A DNA stretch of 64,000 nucleotides from Salinispirillum sp049115955 (lineage in GTDB: Bacteria > Pseudomonadota > Gammaproteobacteria > Pseudomonadales > Natronospirillaceae): positions 1 through 64,000 of the forward strand of contig JAGDZJ010000012.1 of assembly GCA_049115955.1 (NCBI GenBank), given 5' to 3'. Numbering within the stretch: position 1 is the stretch's first letter; each line of letters opens with the position of its first letter. Below, piece by piece: positions 16,767 through 25,034 of the stretch. A program made the position numbers and the translations under genes. Below the pieces are notes generated by a model. It saw only the letters and a list, made by a program, of their open reading frames with translations, did not search any database and had not been told where the DNA came from.

Positions 16767-17906
16767 TTAAGCGCGTTCGTCGAGTGCCGGTACGGGGCGG
16801 TTTTCTGGCCCGGTGTAGTCGGCGCTGGGACGAATGATGCGGTTGTTGGCGCGTTGTTCCATGATATGGGCGGTCCAGCCGCTTACCCGTGAGCACACGA
16901 AAATGGGGGTGAACAGCGGGGTGGGGATGCCCATAAAGTGGTACGCCGAGGCGTGGAAGAAGTCGGCGTTGCAGAACAGTTTTTTCTCGCGCCACATGAC
17001 TTCTTCGCAGCGCACAGACACGGGGTAAAGCACGGTGTCGCCCACTTCGGCGGCCAGTTTTTCCGACCACAGTTTGATGATGTCGTTACGCGGGTCGTGG
17101 GTGCGATAAATGGCGTGCCCAAAGCCCATGATTTTGTCTTTGCGCGCCAGCATGCCCAAAATGGCTTCTTCCGCTTCGTCGGGCGACTTCCATTGCTGAA
17201 TCATGTCCATGGCGGCTTCGTTCGCCCCGCCGTGTAGTGGGCCGCGCAAGGTGCCAATGGCGGCGGTGACGGCGGAATGCACGTCGGACAGGGTGGAGGC
17301 GCAGACGCGGGCGGCGAACGTAGAGGCGTTGAATTCGTGTTCGGCGTACAAAATCAGCGAGACGTTCATGACGCGTTCGTGCAGTTCGCTGGGTTTTTTG
17401 CCGTGTAGCAAAGCAAGAAAGTGGCCGCCAATGGAGTCGACTTCGGGGGCCAGTGTATCGATGCGCTCGCCGTGGTGGCTGAAGCGATACCAGTAGTTGA
17501 TGATGGACGGGAAGACGGCCAGCATGCGGTCGATGTGGTTCAGTTGGTCGTCAAAGCTGTGTTCGGTTTCGAGGTTGCCGAGCATGGAGCAGCCGGTGCG
17601 CAGGACGTCCATGGGGTGGGCGTCGGCGGGGATCTGTTCCAGTACGGCTTTTAGGGCGTCGGGCAGGCCGCGCAGGCTTTTTAGGCGGCTGATGTAGCCT
17701 GCCAGTTCGGTGCGGTTGGGCAGTTTGCCGTACAGCAGCAGGTAGGCGACTTCTTCAAATTGGGTTTTGTCGGCGAGTTCTTTGACGTCGTAGCCGCGAT
17801 AGGTGAGGCCTGCGCCGGTTTTGCCGACGGTGCAGAGGGCGGTTTCGCCAGCGGATTGGCCGCGCAGGCCTGCGCCAGATAGGGGTTTCGCTGTGGTGTC
17901 GGTCAT
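16767..17906 (-). CDS. prpC: 2-methylcitrate synthase
   Basis: Condenses propionyl-CoA with oxaloacetate. 379 residues of citrate-synthase fold: LTYRGYDVKELA near the N-terminus, GPLHGGANEAAMDMI and IMGFGHAIYRTHDPRN (the two active-site histidine regions), and RVSGWTAHIMEQRANNRI-IRPSADY, which contains the substrate arginines. The short N-terminus and GLRGQSAGETALCTVGKTG (no long regulatory domain) fit PrpC rather than GltA. A good AGGAC ribosome site precedes the ATG. A 121-bp inverted-repeat element lies between it and prpB, so the transcript may be processed or attenuated there. Confidence 0.95.
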   Translation of the reverse strand: MTDTTAKPLSGAGLRGQSAGETALCTVGKTGAGLTYRGYDVKELADKTQFEEVAYLLLYGKLPNRTELAGYISRLKSLRGLPDALKAVLEQIPADAHPMDVLRTGCSMLGNLETEHSFDDQLNHIDRMLAVFPSIINYWYRFSHHGERIDTLAPEVDSIGGHFLALLHGKKPSELHERVMNVSLILYAEHEFNASTFAARVCASTLSDVHSAVTAAIGTLRGPLHGGANEAAMDMIQQWKSPDEAEEAILGMLARKDKIMGFGHAIYRTHDPRNDIIKLWSEKLAAEVGDTVLYPVSVRCEEVMWREKKLFCNADFFHASAYHFMGIPTPLFTPIFVCSRVSGWTAHIMEQRANNRIIRPSADYTGPENRPVPALDERA

Positions 17907-17931
17907 TATTATTGTCCTCTTTATTTTTTAA

Positions 17932-18052
17932 GGTGTTATCCGGGCTGGGCGAGTCCTTTCCACGGACGCCGTGAACCCATCCATGGGGGCTCGAATGCGG
18001 CCGTCCGGGCCGCATACGCCGTGTGCAGGACTCACCCAGCCCGAATAACACC
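17932..18052. repeat. 121-bp inverted-repeat element between prpB and prpC
   Basis: The ends are 26-bp near-perfect inverted repeats: the left begins GGTGTTATCCGGGCTGGGCG and the right ends GCCCGAATAACACC, with only two mismatches between arms (both would pair as G-U in RNA). Inside are shorter dyads, including CCCATCCATGGG and GCGGCC-GTCC-GGGCCGC. As RNA the whole would fold into a long branched hairpin. I see no coding capacity. It resembles a REP/MITE-type element; it could also act as a processing or attenuation signal between prpB and prpC, which run in the same direction. Confidence 0.7.
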
Positions 18053-18105
18053 GATAGCAAACACCAAGTCTGGCAGAACACTTTGCCAGAACAGTTTATG
18101 GGGAA

Positions 18106-18981
18106 TTAATCCTTACCGAACAACCGGTCTAGGGTCTGTTCATAGTCGTGGTAGTTCAGAAAATCGTACAGTTCCATGCGGGTCTGCATGGTATCCACCA
18201 CGTCCCGCTGGTGGCCGTCTTGTAGAATGTGTTGGTACACGTTCAACGCCGCTTTGTTCATGGCGCGGAAGGCCGACAGCGGGTACAGCACTAGGCTCAC
18301 GCCGACGGTGGCGAGTTCTTCTTTGCTGAACAGCGGGGTGGCACCAAATTCGGTGATGTTGGCGAGTACAGGCACTTTCACTGCGTCGACAAACTGCTGA
18401 TATTGTTCGAGAGTGATCATGGCTTCCGGGAAGATCATGTCGGCCCCGGCTTCCACACAGGCCACGGCGCGCTCAATGGCGGAGTCCATGCCTTCAACGG
18501 CAAGTGCGTCAGTGCGCGCCATGATGACAAAGCTGCTGTCGGTACGGGCATCGGCAGCGCTTTTGATGCGGTCGGTCATTTCTCCGGCCGATACGATGGC
18601 TTTGTTCGGGCGGTGGCCGCAGCGTTTTTGCGCTACTTGGTCTTCAATGTGAATGGCGGCTGCGCCAGCGCGTTCCATTTCCGTCACGGTGCGCTTGATG
18701 TTGAACACGCCACCAAAGCCGGTGTCGGCGTCGACTAATAAGGGCAGGTCGCAGGCGGCGGTGATGCGGCGGACGTCTTCCAGTACGTCATTCAATGAGG
18801 TGATGCCTAAATCCGGCAGGCCGTAGGAGGCGTTGGCGACACCGCCGCCAGACAGGTAAATGGCTTGGTGGCCGGTCTGTTTTGCCATCATGGCGGTGTA
18901 GGCATTAATTGTACCGACCACTTGCAAGGGGGCGTGGTCGGCCACGGCTTGGCGAAATTTTGCGCCTTGTGAAAGTGCCAT
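18106..18981 (-). CDS. prpB: 2-methylisocitrate lyase
   Basis: Splits 2-methylisocitrate into pyruvate and succinate, the last step of the methylcitrate cycle. The (beta/alpha)8 protein shows YLSGGGVANASYGLPD, VDADTGFGG (metal-binding acids), the active-site loop QKRCGHRPNK (cysteine base) and FVIMARTDAL. I place the start at 18981 (MALSQGAKFRQ, 291 residues) because AGGAGA lies six bases before it; a longer frame to 19053 has no ribosome site and no homologous sequence. First structural gene of the run prpB-prpC-acnD-prpF, separated from the regulator gene by about 120 bases. Confidence 0.95.
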   Translation of the reverse strand: MALSQGAKFRQAVADHAPLQVVGTINAYTAMMAKQTGHQAIYLSGGGVANASYGLPDLGITSLNDVLEDVRRITAACDLPLLVDADTGFGGVFNIKRTVTEMERAGAAAIHIEDQVAQKRCGHRPNKAIVSAGEMTDRIKSAADARTDSSFVIMARTDALAVEGMDSAIERAVACVEAGADMIFPEAMITLEQYQQFVDAVKVPVLANITEFGATPLFSKEELATVGVSLVLYPLSAFRAMNKAALNVYQHILQDGHQRDVVDTMQTRMELYDFLNYHDYEQTLDRLFGKD

Positions 18982-19099
18982 GAGTTTCTCCTGTTTGTGT
19001 TGTTCCGGCGGATGACTGGCAACTACGTCCTGCGTTGCCCGCATACCATCCATCCATGGATGTAACGCTGTCTCTTCCGCCCTATGTGGTTAATGTGTT

Positions 19100-19768
19100 T
19101 TAGTGGTGTGCTAAATAATGTTCGAGCAAGCGCCGCGACCGGCTGATGTGGCGGCGCATCAACAGCTCCGCTAAGTCGGCTTCGCGGTTGCGCAGCGCGT
19201 CGAGAATCATCTGGTGTTCGCGCAGCGCTTGAATGGGGTCGGTGCGGTGGTCGGCCGTTTGTTGGCGGTACATGCGCACCACGGCGTAGAGTTCGTCGCA
19301 CAGCAGGGCAATCAGTTGTTTGTTGCGGCTGGCGCGGATGATGCGGTTGTGAAAGTCGTAATTGCCTTCTTGGTCGGCGTAGTGCTCACCGCCACTGGCG
19401 AGCAAGTCTTGCTCGTGTTGTTCCAGCAGTGCCTTCAGTTCGTCCAGCTCGGCGTCCGAAATAAATTCACAGGCTTGGCGCGCTGCCATGCCTTCCAGCG
19501 CTTCGCGGATGGCGAAGGTGTTGGCGAGGGATTCTGTCGACAATTCCACTACGCGTGCGCCCACATTAGGAATGCGAGTGACCAGGCCCATGCCTTCCAA
19601 TTTCACAATGGCTTCGCGCAATGGCCCACGGGATACGCCGTACTTGCGGGCCAGTTCAGGCTCGGAAATCTTGCTGCCCTGCGGCATTTCGCCATGAATG
19701 ATGGCTTGGCTGAGACGCTGCGCGAGGTCTTCGGTGATGGTCTGAGTTTTCAGTGTGGAGACGGTCAT
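19100..19768 (-). CDS. GntR-family (FCD) regulator of the methylcitrate genes
   Basis: About 222 residues from the ATG at 19768 (MTVSTLKTQTITEDLAQRLS). The winged helix is SKISEPELARKYGVSRGPLR-EAIVKLEGMGLV; the C-terminal FCD ligand domain carries the metal-binding pattern AIREALEGMAARQ, NYDFHNRIIRAS and LREHQMILDAL. It lies upstream of and in the same direction as prpB. Operators of the form ATTGTCGACAAT overlap and precede its start. GntR regulators with this palindrome control propionate catabolism in several gamma- and beta-proteobacteria (the PrpQ/PrpR-GntR group), which supports a role as local regulator. The ligand is probably a cycle intermediate; that is inferred. Confidence 0.88.
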   Translation of the reverse strand: MTVSTLKTQTITEDLAQRLSQAIIHGEMPQGSKISEPELARKYGVSRGPLREAIVKLEGMGLVTRIPNVGARVVELSTESLANTFAIREALEGMAARQACEFISDAELDELKALLEQHEQDLLASGGEHYADQEGNYDFHNRIIRASRNKQLIALLCDELYAVVRMYRQQTADHRTDPIQALREHQMILDALRNREADLAELLMRRHISRSRRLLEHYLAHH

Positions 19769-19853
19769 GTGTCGACACTCGGATTGAGATTGTCGACATA
19801 GTAGTCGCTTTTGTCCGTATTTGTCCATAGTAAAGCGTTAGATTGTCGACAAT
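19769..19853. promoter_or_regulatory. Three TGTCGACA operator copies for the GntR regulator
   Basis: Palindromes GTGTCGACAC (19769-19778), TTGTCGACAT (19790-19799) and ATTGTCGACAAT (19842-19853) lie immediately upstream of the regulator's ATG. The spacing is about 21 and 51 bases, near whole helical turns. The core matches the operator known for GntR-type propionate regulators, so autoregulation is likely. I found no further copy directly upstream of prpB, so the whole cluster may be read from this promoter. Confidence 0.75.
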
Positions 19854-19863
19854 GTTCCGAAGG

Positions 19864-19901
19864 GATGCCTCAAATGCCGTATTCTAAGCATTTGAGGCAT
19901 C
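19864..19901. terminator. 14-bp perfect stem-loop after the chemoreceptor gene
   Basis: GATGCCTCAAATGC (19864-19877) and GCATTTGAGGCATC (19888-19901) pair perfectly around a 10-base loop, nine bases beyond the stop of the leftward chemoreceptor gene. No long T run follows on either strand, so it may be a transcript-end stabiliser rather than a classical intrinsic terminator. Confidence 0.6.
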
Positions 19902-19910
19902 TTGGTTTGT

Positions 19911-21542
19911 CTAGGCAGCGCCAGAGAATCGTCCGCTGAGTTCGCGATTACGCTTAACCATCTCTTGCAGCGTCGCAGATATGCCATTCAGGCTGCGGGC
20001 GGCAGTCGCTGTTTCTTCCGTTTGCTCCGCTACACTGGATATGTTCTTGGCGATATCGCCCGCCACACTGGTTTGCTCCTCCGATGCAGTCGCCACCTGA
20101 GTGTTGATGGTGTTGATGTCGCCAATGGCATTGGTGACATTGTGTAGCTGATCCGCTGATTCATTGAAGGTGCTGACGCTTTGCGCTGATATGTCGCGCG
20201 ATTGCTTCATCACGGTAACGGTGTCCCGCGCGCCACTTTGTACACTTTCAATAATACCCTGAATCTCTTGCGTGGAAGTTTGGGTACGTTGCGCCAATGA
20301 CCGAACTTCGTCGGCCACCACGGCAAAGCCTCGGCCTTGTTCACCCGCGCGCGCGGCTTCAATCGCGGCGTTCAAGGCCAGCAAGTTGGTTTGTTCCGCG
20401 ATGGCTTTGATGACATCCAGCACATTGCCAATGTTGGCTGTCTCGGTTTCCAGTTTGTCGACTGTTTTCATGGAAGAGCCGATCTGTTCCGCTAACCGAT
20501 CAATGGAGCTGCGTGCATCGTCCATCGCCTTCAGGCCGGTCATTGCTGCTGCGTTAGCTTGGTTGGCTAGGCTGGCGGCGTCCTGTGCGTGGTTAGACAC
20601 CTCTTGCGCCGCGGATGCCATTTCTTCCATGGCAGTCGCTACCTGTGCGGTGCTGTCGTTGGCGCCGTTGGTGTGCTCGACGATGGCATTGGATGCCGCG
20701 ACGAGGCTTTCGGTGGCGTCGTCTAAGGCATCTGAGGTCTGGTGCATTTCCTGGGCGATGGTGGTTAAAAAGCCTTGCAGCTCACGCGCCGCAGAGGCCA
20801 ATACGCCCAGTTCGTCATGCCGTTTGATATTAATGGTGTTGCCGAGCTGCCCTTGGCTCAGGGCGTGAATGGCCCCTATCAAGGTGCGGCTTGGTTTAAC
20901 GATGGCCATATTGACGACCATCATGGCCACCGTGCCAAAAGCCAGTATGGCCGCCATCAATAGCGCACCGGCAACCAAGGTGGCGGAGGCGACTTCGGAT
21001 GGAATTTGATCGGAGCGCTCAACTGCAAACGCACTGAGCGCTGTAGCTGCTTCGTTCAGCAAACGAGTAGGTTCTCTGTCCATGCCGGCCACTGCTGCGT
21101 CGCCAGCGATGTGATTAAAACCGGCGCTCCGGAAGTCGTCTAGCCCGCCGCGATAGCGTTCACCCATGGTGCGGTGGGCTTGCAGAAACTCCTGTACCAG
21201 TTGCTTTTCCGGCCCGTCCGCCATCAACGGCAGTACATTTGCTCCGATCTCTTGAACGCGCCGCTCTTGGGCTTGAAAACTGGTCCAGTAGCGGTCCAGT
21301 TGGGCCGGGTCGTGACCGCGCAGCAAGACGTTCTTCCATTCTTGGATCTGGGTTTTGAATTCATTCGACATCAGGCTAATTTGCCGTTCGATGGCGATTT
21401 CACTGGAGATCAATTGGTTGTATTGATTGATGCTGTGGTTGACGCGTTGAAAGTAGTAGTCACCTGCAATCAGAATCAGTAGGCAGCCGCCAATGATGAT
21501 GGCGAGCAGTTTGTTGAATAGACTTCGGTTAACCCAGTTCAT
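19911..21542 (-). CDS. Methyl-accepting chemotaxis protein
   Basis: 543-residue transmembrane chemoreceptor. TM1 is at about 12-30 (LLAIIIGGCLLILIAG), a periplasmic four-helix-type sensor region follows to about 185, and TM2 is near 188-213 (ATLVAGALLMAAILAFGTVA). A HAMP linker follows (TLIGAIHALSQGQLGNTI), then the signalling hairpin whose tip carries AIAEQTNLLALNAAIEAARA and GEQGRGFAVVADEVRSLAQR, the invariant CheA/CheW contact. The ligand cannot be told. Ribosome site GGAG precedes the ATG. It stands alone, with no che genes nearby. Confidence 0.95.
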   Translation of the reverse strand: MNWVNRSLFNKLLAIIIGGCLLILIAGDYYFQRVNHSINQYNQLISSEIAIERQISLMSNEFKTQIQEWKNVLLRGHDPAQLDRYWTSFQAQERRVQEIGANVLPLMADGPEKQLVQEFLQAHRTMGERYRGGLDDFRSAGFNHIAGDAAVAGMDREPTRLLNEAATALSAFAVERSDQIPSEVASATLVAGALLMAAILAFGTVAMMVVNMAIVKPSRTLIGAIHALSQGQLGNTINIKRHDELGVLASAARELQGFLTTIAQEMHQTSDALDDATESLVAASNAIVEHTNGANDSTAQVATAMEEMASAAQEVSNHAQDAASLANQANAAAMTGLKAMDDARSSIDRLAEQIGSSMKTVDKLETETANIGNVLDVIKAIAEQTNLLALNAAIEAARAGEQGRGFAVVADEVRSLAQRTQTSTQEIQGIIESVQSGARDTVTVMKQSRDISAQSVSTFNESADQLHNVTNAIGDINTINTQVATASEEQTSVAGDIAKNISSVAEQTEETATAARSLNGISATLQEMVKRNRELSGRFSGAA

Positions 21543-21624
21543 GAGGAGTAGCTCCTATCCATAGTGAAAGGCGTCGGCATATTTCGAATGGCCTATTAGG
21601 CTATAGCAGGGCATAAGTCTTCTC

Positions 21625-21653
21625 GCCAGAAATTACCGGGATAATTTACTGGC
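21625..21653 (-). terminator. Imperfect hairpin between the DUF1127 and chemoreceptor genes
   Basis: On the minus strand GCCAGTAAATTA and TAATTTCTGGC pair with one bulge around a CCCGG loop. It lies about 85 bases downstream of the DUF1127 gene and could end that transcript. No T run, so weak. Confidence 0.3.
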
Positions 21654-21737
21654 TGATCAAGATGATTAGCCCCGCCGAAACATGATTCTCTATCACTACG
21701 TCCTTATGCTTTGGTGGTCCTCAAAGAACGTTGGCTA

Positions 21738-21971
21738 TCACCTCTGCCAGAACCATTTCTCTGCTTCCTGGTTTGCTTGCTCGCGCGTCAAGCCGACGTC
21801 CCGTAACAGATGGTCGGGTAGCGTTGCCAGGTGTCGACGGATGCGCCGGTTAGTGCGCCATTTCGCCATAGATCGCAGCCATGCAGTTACGTCGATTGGA
21901 AATGCAGCACCTTTTTCAGTGGCTGCAGTTGCCGAACGAACGAGGGCTGAAGTTTCCAGAACGCTTTTCAT
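21738..21971 (-). CDS. DUF1127 (YjiS-like) small protein
   Basis: 77 residues. The C-terminal half RRIRRHLATLPDHLLRDVGL is the DUF1127 motif (Arg-rich helix, then LxxLxDHLLxDIGL); the N-terminal half is a simple leader of the kind seen in these proteins. Family members are small RNA-binding or stress-related regulators, best known from alphaproteobacteria. AGGAG precedes the ATG. It is divergent from a MocR-type regulator and shares its promoter region, which holds strong dyads, so the regulator probably controls it. Confidence 0.85.
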   Translation of the reverse strand: MKSVLETSALVRSATAATEKGAAFPIDVTAWLRSMAKWRTNRRIRRHLATLPDHLLRDVGLTREQANQEAEKWFWQR

Positions 21972-22041
21972 GGTGTTTCTCCTAATGAATAGTTGTTGGT
22001 GAATCTACCAACAACGTCTATTCTAGGGAGAACGTCTGATT

Positions 22042-22128
22042 CGGTACAGATATAGAAAAACGAAACATATACCAGTACAGATTGAGGTTTTTTAATCTGT
22101 ACTGGTCGATTTCAGCCCAACTGTACTG
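22042..22128. promoter_or_regulatory. Operator cluster (CCAGTACAGATT dyad) for the MocR-type regulator
   Basis: CCAGTACAGATT (22072-22083) and AATCTGTACTGG (22094-22105) form a perfect 12-bp inverted repeat with a 10-base spacer. Extra half-sites GGTACAGA (about 22043-22050) and CTGTACTG (22121-22128) flank it. The arrangement of several direct and inverted half-sites between the divergent DUF1127 gene and the regulator fits MocR-family binding sites. Confidence 0.7.
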
Positions 22129-22159
22129 CTCGCATTATATGGCTTGCTGAGGAAACGCG

Positions 22160-23581
22160 ATGGAAACCAATCTTTATGCGCAATTAGCGGAGCAGGTGAC
22201 GGAGCAAATCCGCCAAGGCGCCGTGCAAACAGGTGAGCGCTTACCGTCGGTTCGGAAAATGGCGCAGCGCGAAGCGGTGAGCATTTCAACAGTGATGGCA
22301 GCGTACGGTTTTCTGGAGCAGCAGGGTTGGATCGAGGCGCGGCCGAAGTCAGGGTACTTTGTTAAAAAAAGGGCCGCCGATACCTTACAGAAACCGTCCG
22401 TTATTTGTGCCAAGCCTAAGCCGCGCCCTGCCACCGTGTCGCAATTGATGATGGATGTACGGCGCGCCCAAGTGAGTGACCATTGTAACTTTTCCCGCTC
22501 TTTTCCCGCGCTCGACCTCCCTATCGTGCAACAGATTAAGCGCACCTACGCTCGGCTTTCGCGCACGCGCTCTTATGTCGGCGTCGGTTACGACTCGCTA
22601 GAAGGGCTGCCGGAGTTGCGCCAGCAAATTGCTCGCCGTGCAGTGGACTCGGGCATCTTTGTGTCGCCGGAAGCGGTGATCACTACGTCTGGTTGCCAGA
22701 ATGCGATGGCGTTGTGTTTACGTGTGCTGACCCAGCCCGGTGACATTGTGGCGGTAGAGTCGCCCTGCTATTACGGGCTGTTACAGATCATTGAAGCCTT
22801 CGGCCTGAAAGCCATAGAAATTCCGGCGCATCCTGAAACCGGCATGAGCATAGAAGCCTTGCAGTTGGCGTTGGCGAAGTGGCCGATCAAAGTCATTTTG
22901 TCTGTGCCTACGTTCTCTAACCCGTTGGGGTGCGATATGCCGATGTCGCGTCGGGAAGAGTTGATGGCGCTGCTCGAACGCTATGATATCCCGATGATTG
23001 AAGACGATATCTACGGTGATTTAAATTTCGGCGAACGCCGCACTAAGGCCGTCAAGTCACTGGATGGTGATGGCCGAGTGTTGCTGTGTTCGTCGTTGTC
23101 GAAAACGGTGGACCCGCAATTAAGAGTGGGCTGGATCATGCCGGGGCGGTATTTCGAAGAAGTGGTGTACAGCAAGTTTGTGAACCTGCATACGCACTCG
23201 GCCTTGCCGCAAATGGTGGCCGCCGAATTACTGGCTCAAGGCCAGTACGACCGGCATTTGCGGCAGGCGCGCGATGTCTATCGCCAACGCTATCTGCGTT
23301 TAGCCGATTTGGTTACCGCCCATTTTCCGGCTGAAACGCGCTTGTCTCGGCCGCAAGGCGGAATCGTGGCGTGGCTACAGTTTCCTGAAACAGTGAACAC
23401 CACGGAGCTTTACCACCGCGCCAAAGCTGAAGGTATTCTCTTTGCTCCGGGCGAGCTTTTTTCCATCTCCGGGCAATACAAAAACTGTTTAAGGTTGGGC
23501 TTCAGCCAACGTTGGACGCCAGAAAGCGAAGAGTCGATTCGTCGCCTTGGGCAGTGGGTAAAAGAGGCGCTGCATGGCTGA
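22160..23581 (+). CDS. MocR-type GntR regulator with aminotransferase domain
   Basis: 473 residues. The N-terminal GntR winged helix (AEQVTEQIRQGAVQTGERLP-SVRKMAQREAVSISTV, then SGYFVKKR) is followed by a fold-type I aminotransferase domain from about 110: PLGCDMPMSRRE, MIEDDIYGDLNF and the PLP-lysine region LCSSLSKTVDPQLRVGWI. Such fused proteins act as transcription factors that sense PLP or an amine, usually on a divergent neighbour; here that is the DUF1127 gene. GAGGAA is the ribosome site. The actual effector cannot be read from sequence. Confidence 0.92.
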   Translation: METNLYAQLAEQVTEQIRQGAVQTGERLPSVRKMAQREAVSISTVMAAYGFLEQQGWIEARPKSGYFVKKRAADTLQKPSVICAKPKPRPATVSQLMMDVRRAQVSDHCNFSRSFPALDLPIVQQIKRTYARLSRTRSYVGVGYDSLEGLPELRQQIARRAVDSGIFVSPEAVITTSGCQNAMALCLRVLTQPGDIVAVESPCYYGLLQIIEAFGLKAIEIPAHPETGMSIEALQLALAKWPIKVILSVPTFSNPLGCDMPMSRREELMALLERYDIPMIEDDIYGDLNFGERRTKAVKSLDGDGRVLLCSSLSKTVDPQLRVGWIMPGRYFEEVVYSKFVNLHTHSALPQMVAAELLAQGQYDRHLRQARDVYRQRYLRLADLVTAHFPAETRLSRPQGGIVAWLQFPETVNTTELYHRAKAEGILFAPGELFSISGQYKNCLRLGFSQRWTPESEESIRRLGQWVKEALHG

Positions 23582-23633
23582 AAAAAATTGCGGTACACTG
23601 AGCAGCCCCGCATCGGCCAATTAGGACTTAAAT

Positions 23634-24812
23634 ATGCAAGGTTTCACGACCCCCATTCGTTTAGCGCCCGTGTTCCAACATTACGCATGGGGCACGGATA
23701 CGGACATTGTGGACTTGCTGAACCTCCCACCTTTGCCTGCACCGGTGGCCGAGCTGTGGATGGGCGCGCATTCTGGGCTGCCGTCGCCTTTGGCAGAAGC
23801 GATAGAAGGTATTACACACCTAGATGCCTTAATCGACCGTTATCCGGAAGACATTCTCGGGCCACAGCACGCTGCGCTGCAGAACCGGTTGCCTTATCTC
23901 TTTAAAGTGTTAAGTGCAGGCAGTGCGTTATCCGTACAGGTGCACCCTTCGAAAGCGCAGGCCGAAGCCGGGTTTGCCGCTGAAAACTGGCAAGGCAAAG
24001 CGCTCACCGATCCCACGCGCAATTACAAAGACGACAACCATAAGCCCGAAATATTAGTCGCATTGACGGAATTTCACGCCATGGCCGGGTTCCGGCAGCC
24101 CGAAGCCGTAGCAGAACGCTTGGCCCAGTTGAGTTGCGCTGCCTTACAGGCGTGGGTTGAACCGTTAGAGCGCGATGGATTGTCGGCTCTAGAAGAACTG
24201 TATGCGTGGTCATTGGCGCTGCCAGCAGCAGACGTACAGCGCATAGTGGATGATGCCATGGCGGTATTGCCCGATGGCAACGAATTCGCCTGGATGGCTC
24301 AGTTGCACCAGCAATACGGTGCAGATATGGGCATCTTCTTTCCTTTGTTGCTCAACGTGCAGGTGCTCCAGCCGGGTGAAGCTATCTATTTAGATGCTGG
24401 TATTCCACACGCCTATTTGCGAGGCACGGGGCTGGAAGTGATGGCGAGTTCCGACAACGTGTTGCGCGGCGGGCTGACCAGCAAACACAAAGACGTCGCA
24501 GAATTGCTGCGCGTAACCGAAATTCGCGCCGACAGCGTGCAAGTGCAGTTGGGAGCTACGGATCAGGGCGTTACGCGCTACGACGTACCCTGTGCCGACT
24601 TTCAATTACAAGTGATCGACCTGAGCGAAGGCACCACCGCGCTGGGTTGCAGCGGCAGTGCGGAATTATTGCTGGTGTTGGCAGGCGAAGCCGAAGTGGC
24701 CGACCTAACGGTACAACATGGTGATATTGTGCTGTTGCCCGCGTGTTTGGGTGAAGTGCGTTTGCGCGGTAATGCGCGGTTGGCGGTGGTGAGTACGGGG
24801 TTGGTGAAATAA
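23634..24812 (+). CDS. manA: Mannose-6-phosphate isomerase, class I
   Basis: Interconverts mannose-6-phosphate and fructose-6-phosphate. 392 residues of cupin fold: QHYAWGTDTDIVDLL, AELWMGAHSGLPS, LFKVLSAGSALSVQVHPSKA (zinc ligands Q and H) and NYKDDNHKPEILVALTEFHA (ligand E), then DAGIPHAYLRGTGLEVMASS-DNVLRGGLTSKH with the last histidine ligand and the arginine. All four zinc ligands are present. It has its own ribosome site (AGGAC) about 50 bases beyond the regulator gene. The 3' side is followed by an AT-rich foreign-looking block. Confidence 0.95.
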   Translation: MQGFTTPIRLAPVFQHYAWGTDTDIVDLLNLPPLPAPVAELWMGAHSGLPSPLAEAIEGITHLDALIDRYPEDILGPQHAALQNRLPYLFKVLSAGSALSVQVHPSKAQAEAGFAAENWQGKALTDPTRNYKDDNHKPEILVALTEFHAMAGFRQPEAVAERLAQLSCAALQAWVEPLERDGLSALEELYAWSLALPAADVQRIVDDAMAVLPDGNEFAWMAQLHQQYGADMGIFFPLLLNVQVLQPGEAIYLDAGIPHAYLRGTGLEVMASSDNVLRGGLTSKHKDVAELLRVTEIRADSVQVQLGATDQGVTRYDVPCADFQLQVIDLSEGTTALGCSGSAELLLVLAGEAEVADLTVQHGDIVLLPACLGEVRLRGNARLAVVSTGLVK

Positions 24813-25034
24813 CTTGAAGAATTTAGAATTTTTAAAGAAAAACAATGTAAATCAAAGAGTTACAATCGGCTATTTGATAGTTTGTGTTCGGCTAATTGTA
24901 AGAATTGACTGAATCTATGCCATTAATAATGAGTTGTAAGAGCTTTCTCGTGGTGTCTTGTATCCTGGCCTCAAAACAAATCGACAGGTAGTGTCTATCG
25001 TCGCTCATAGTAATGATTGAGCTGATCAGTGTAC
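24813..25034. other. AT-rich intergenic gap after manA
   Basis: Between the manA stop and the end of the leftward methyltransferase-HNH gene. I see no open frame of note, no clear terminator and no direct repeat matching the other side of the block. The sudden fall in GC content marks the probable edge of an inserted segment. Confidence 0.4.
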
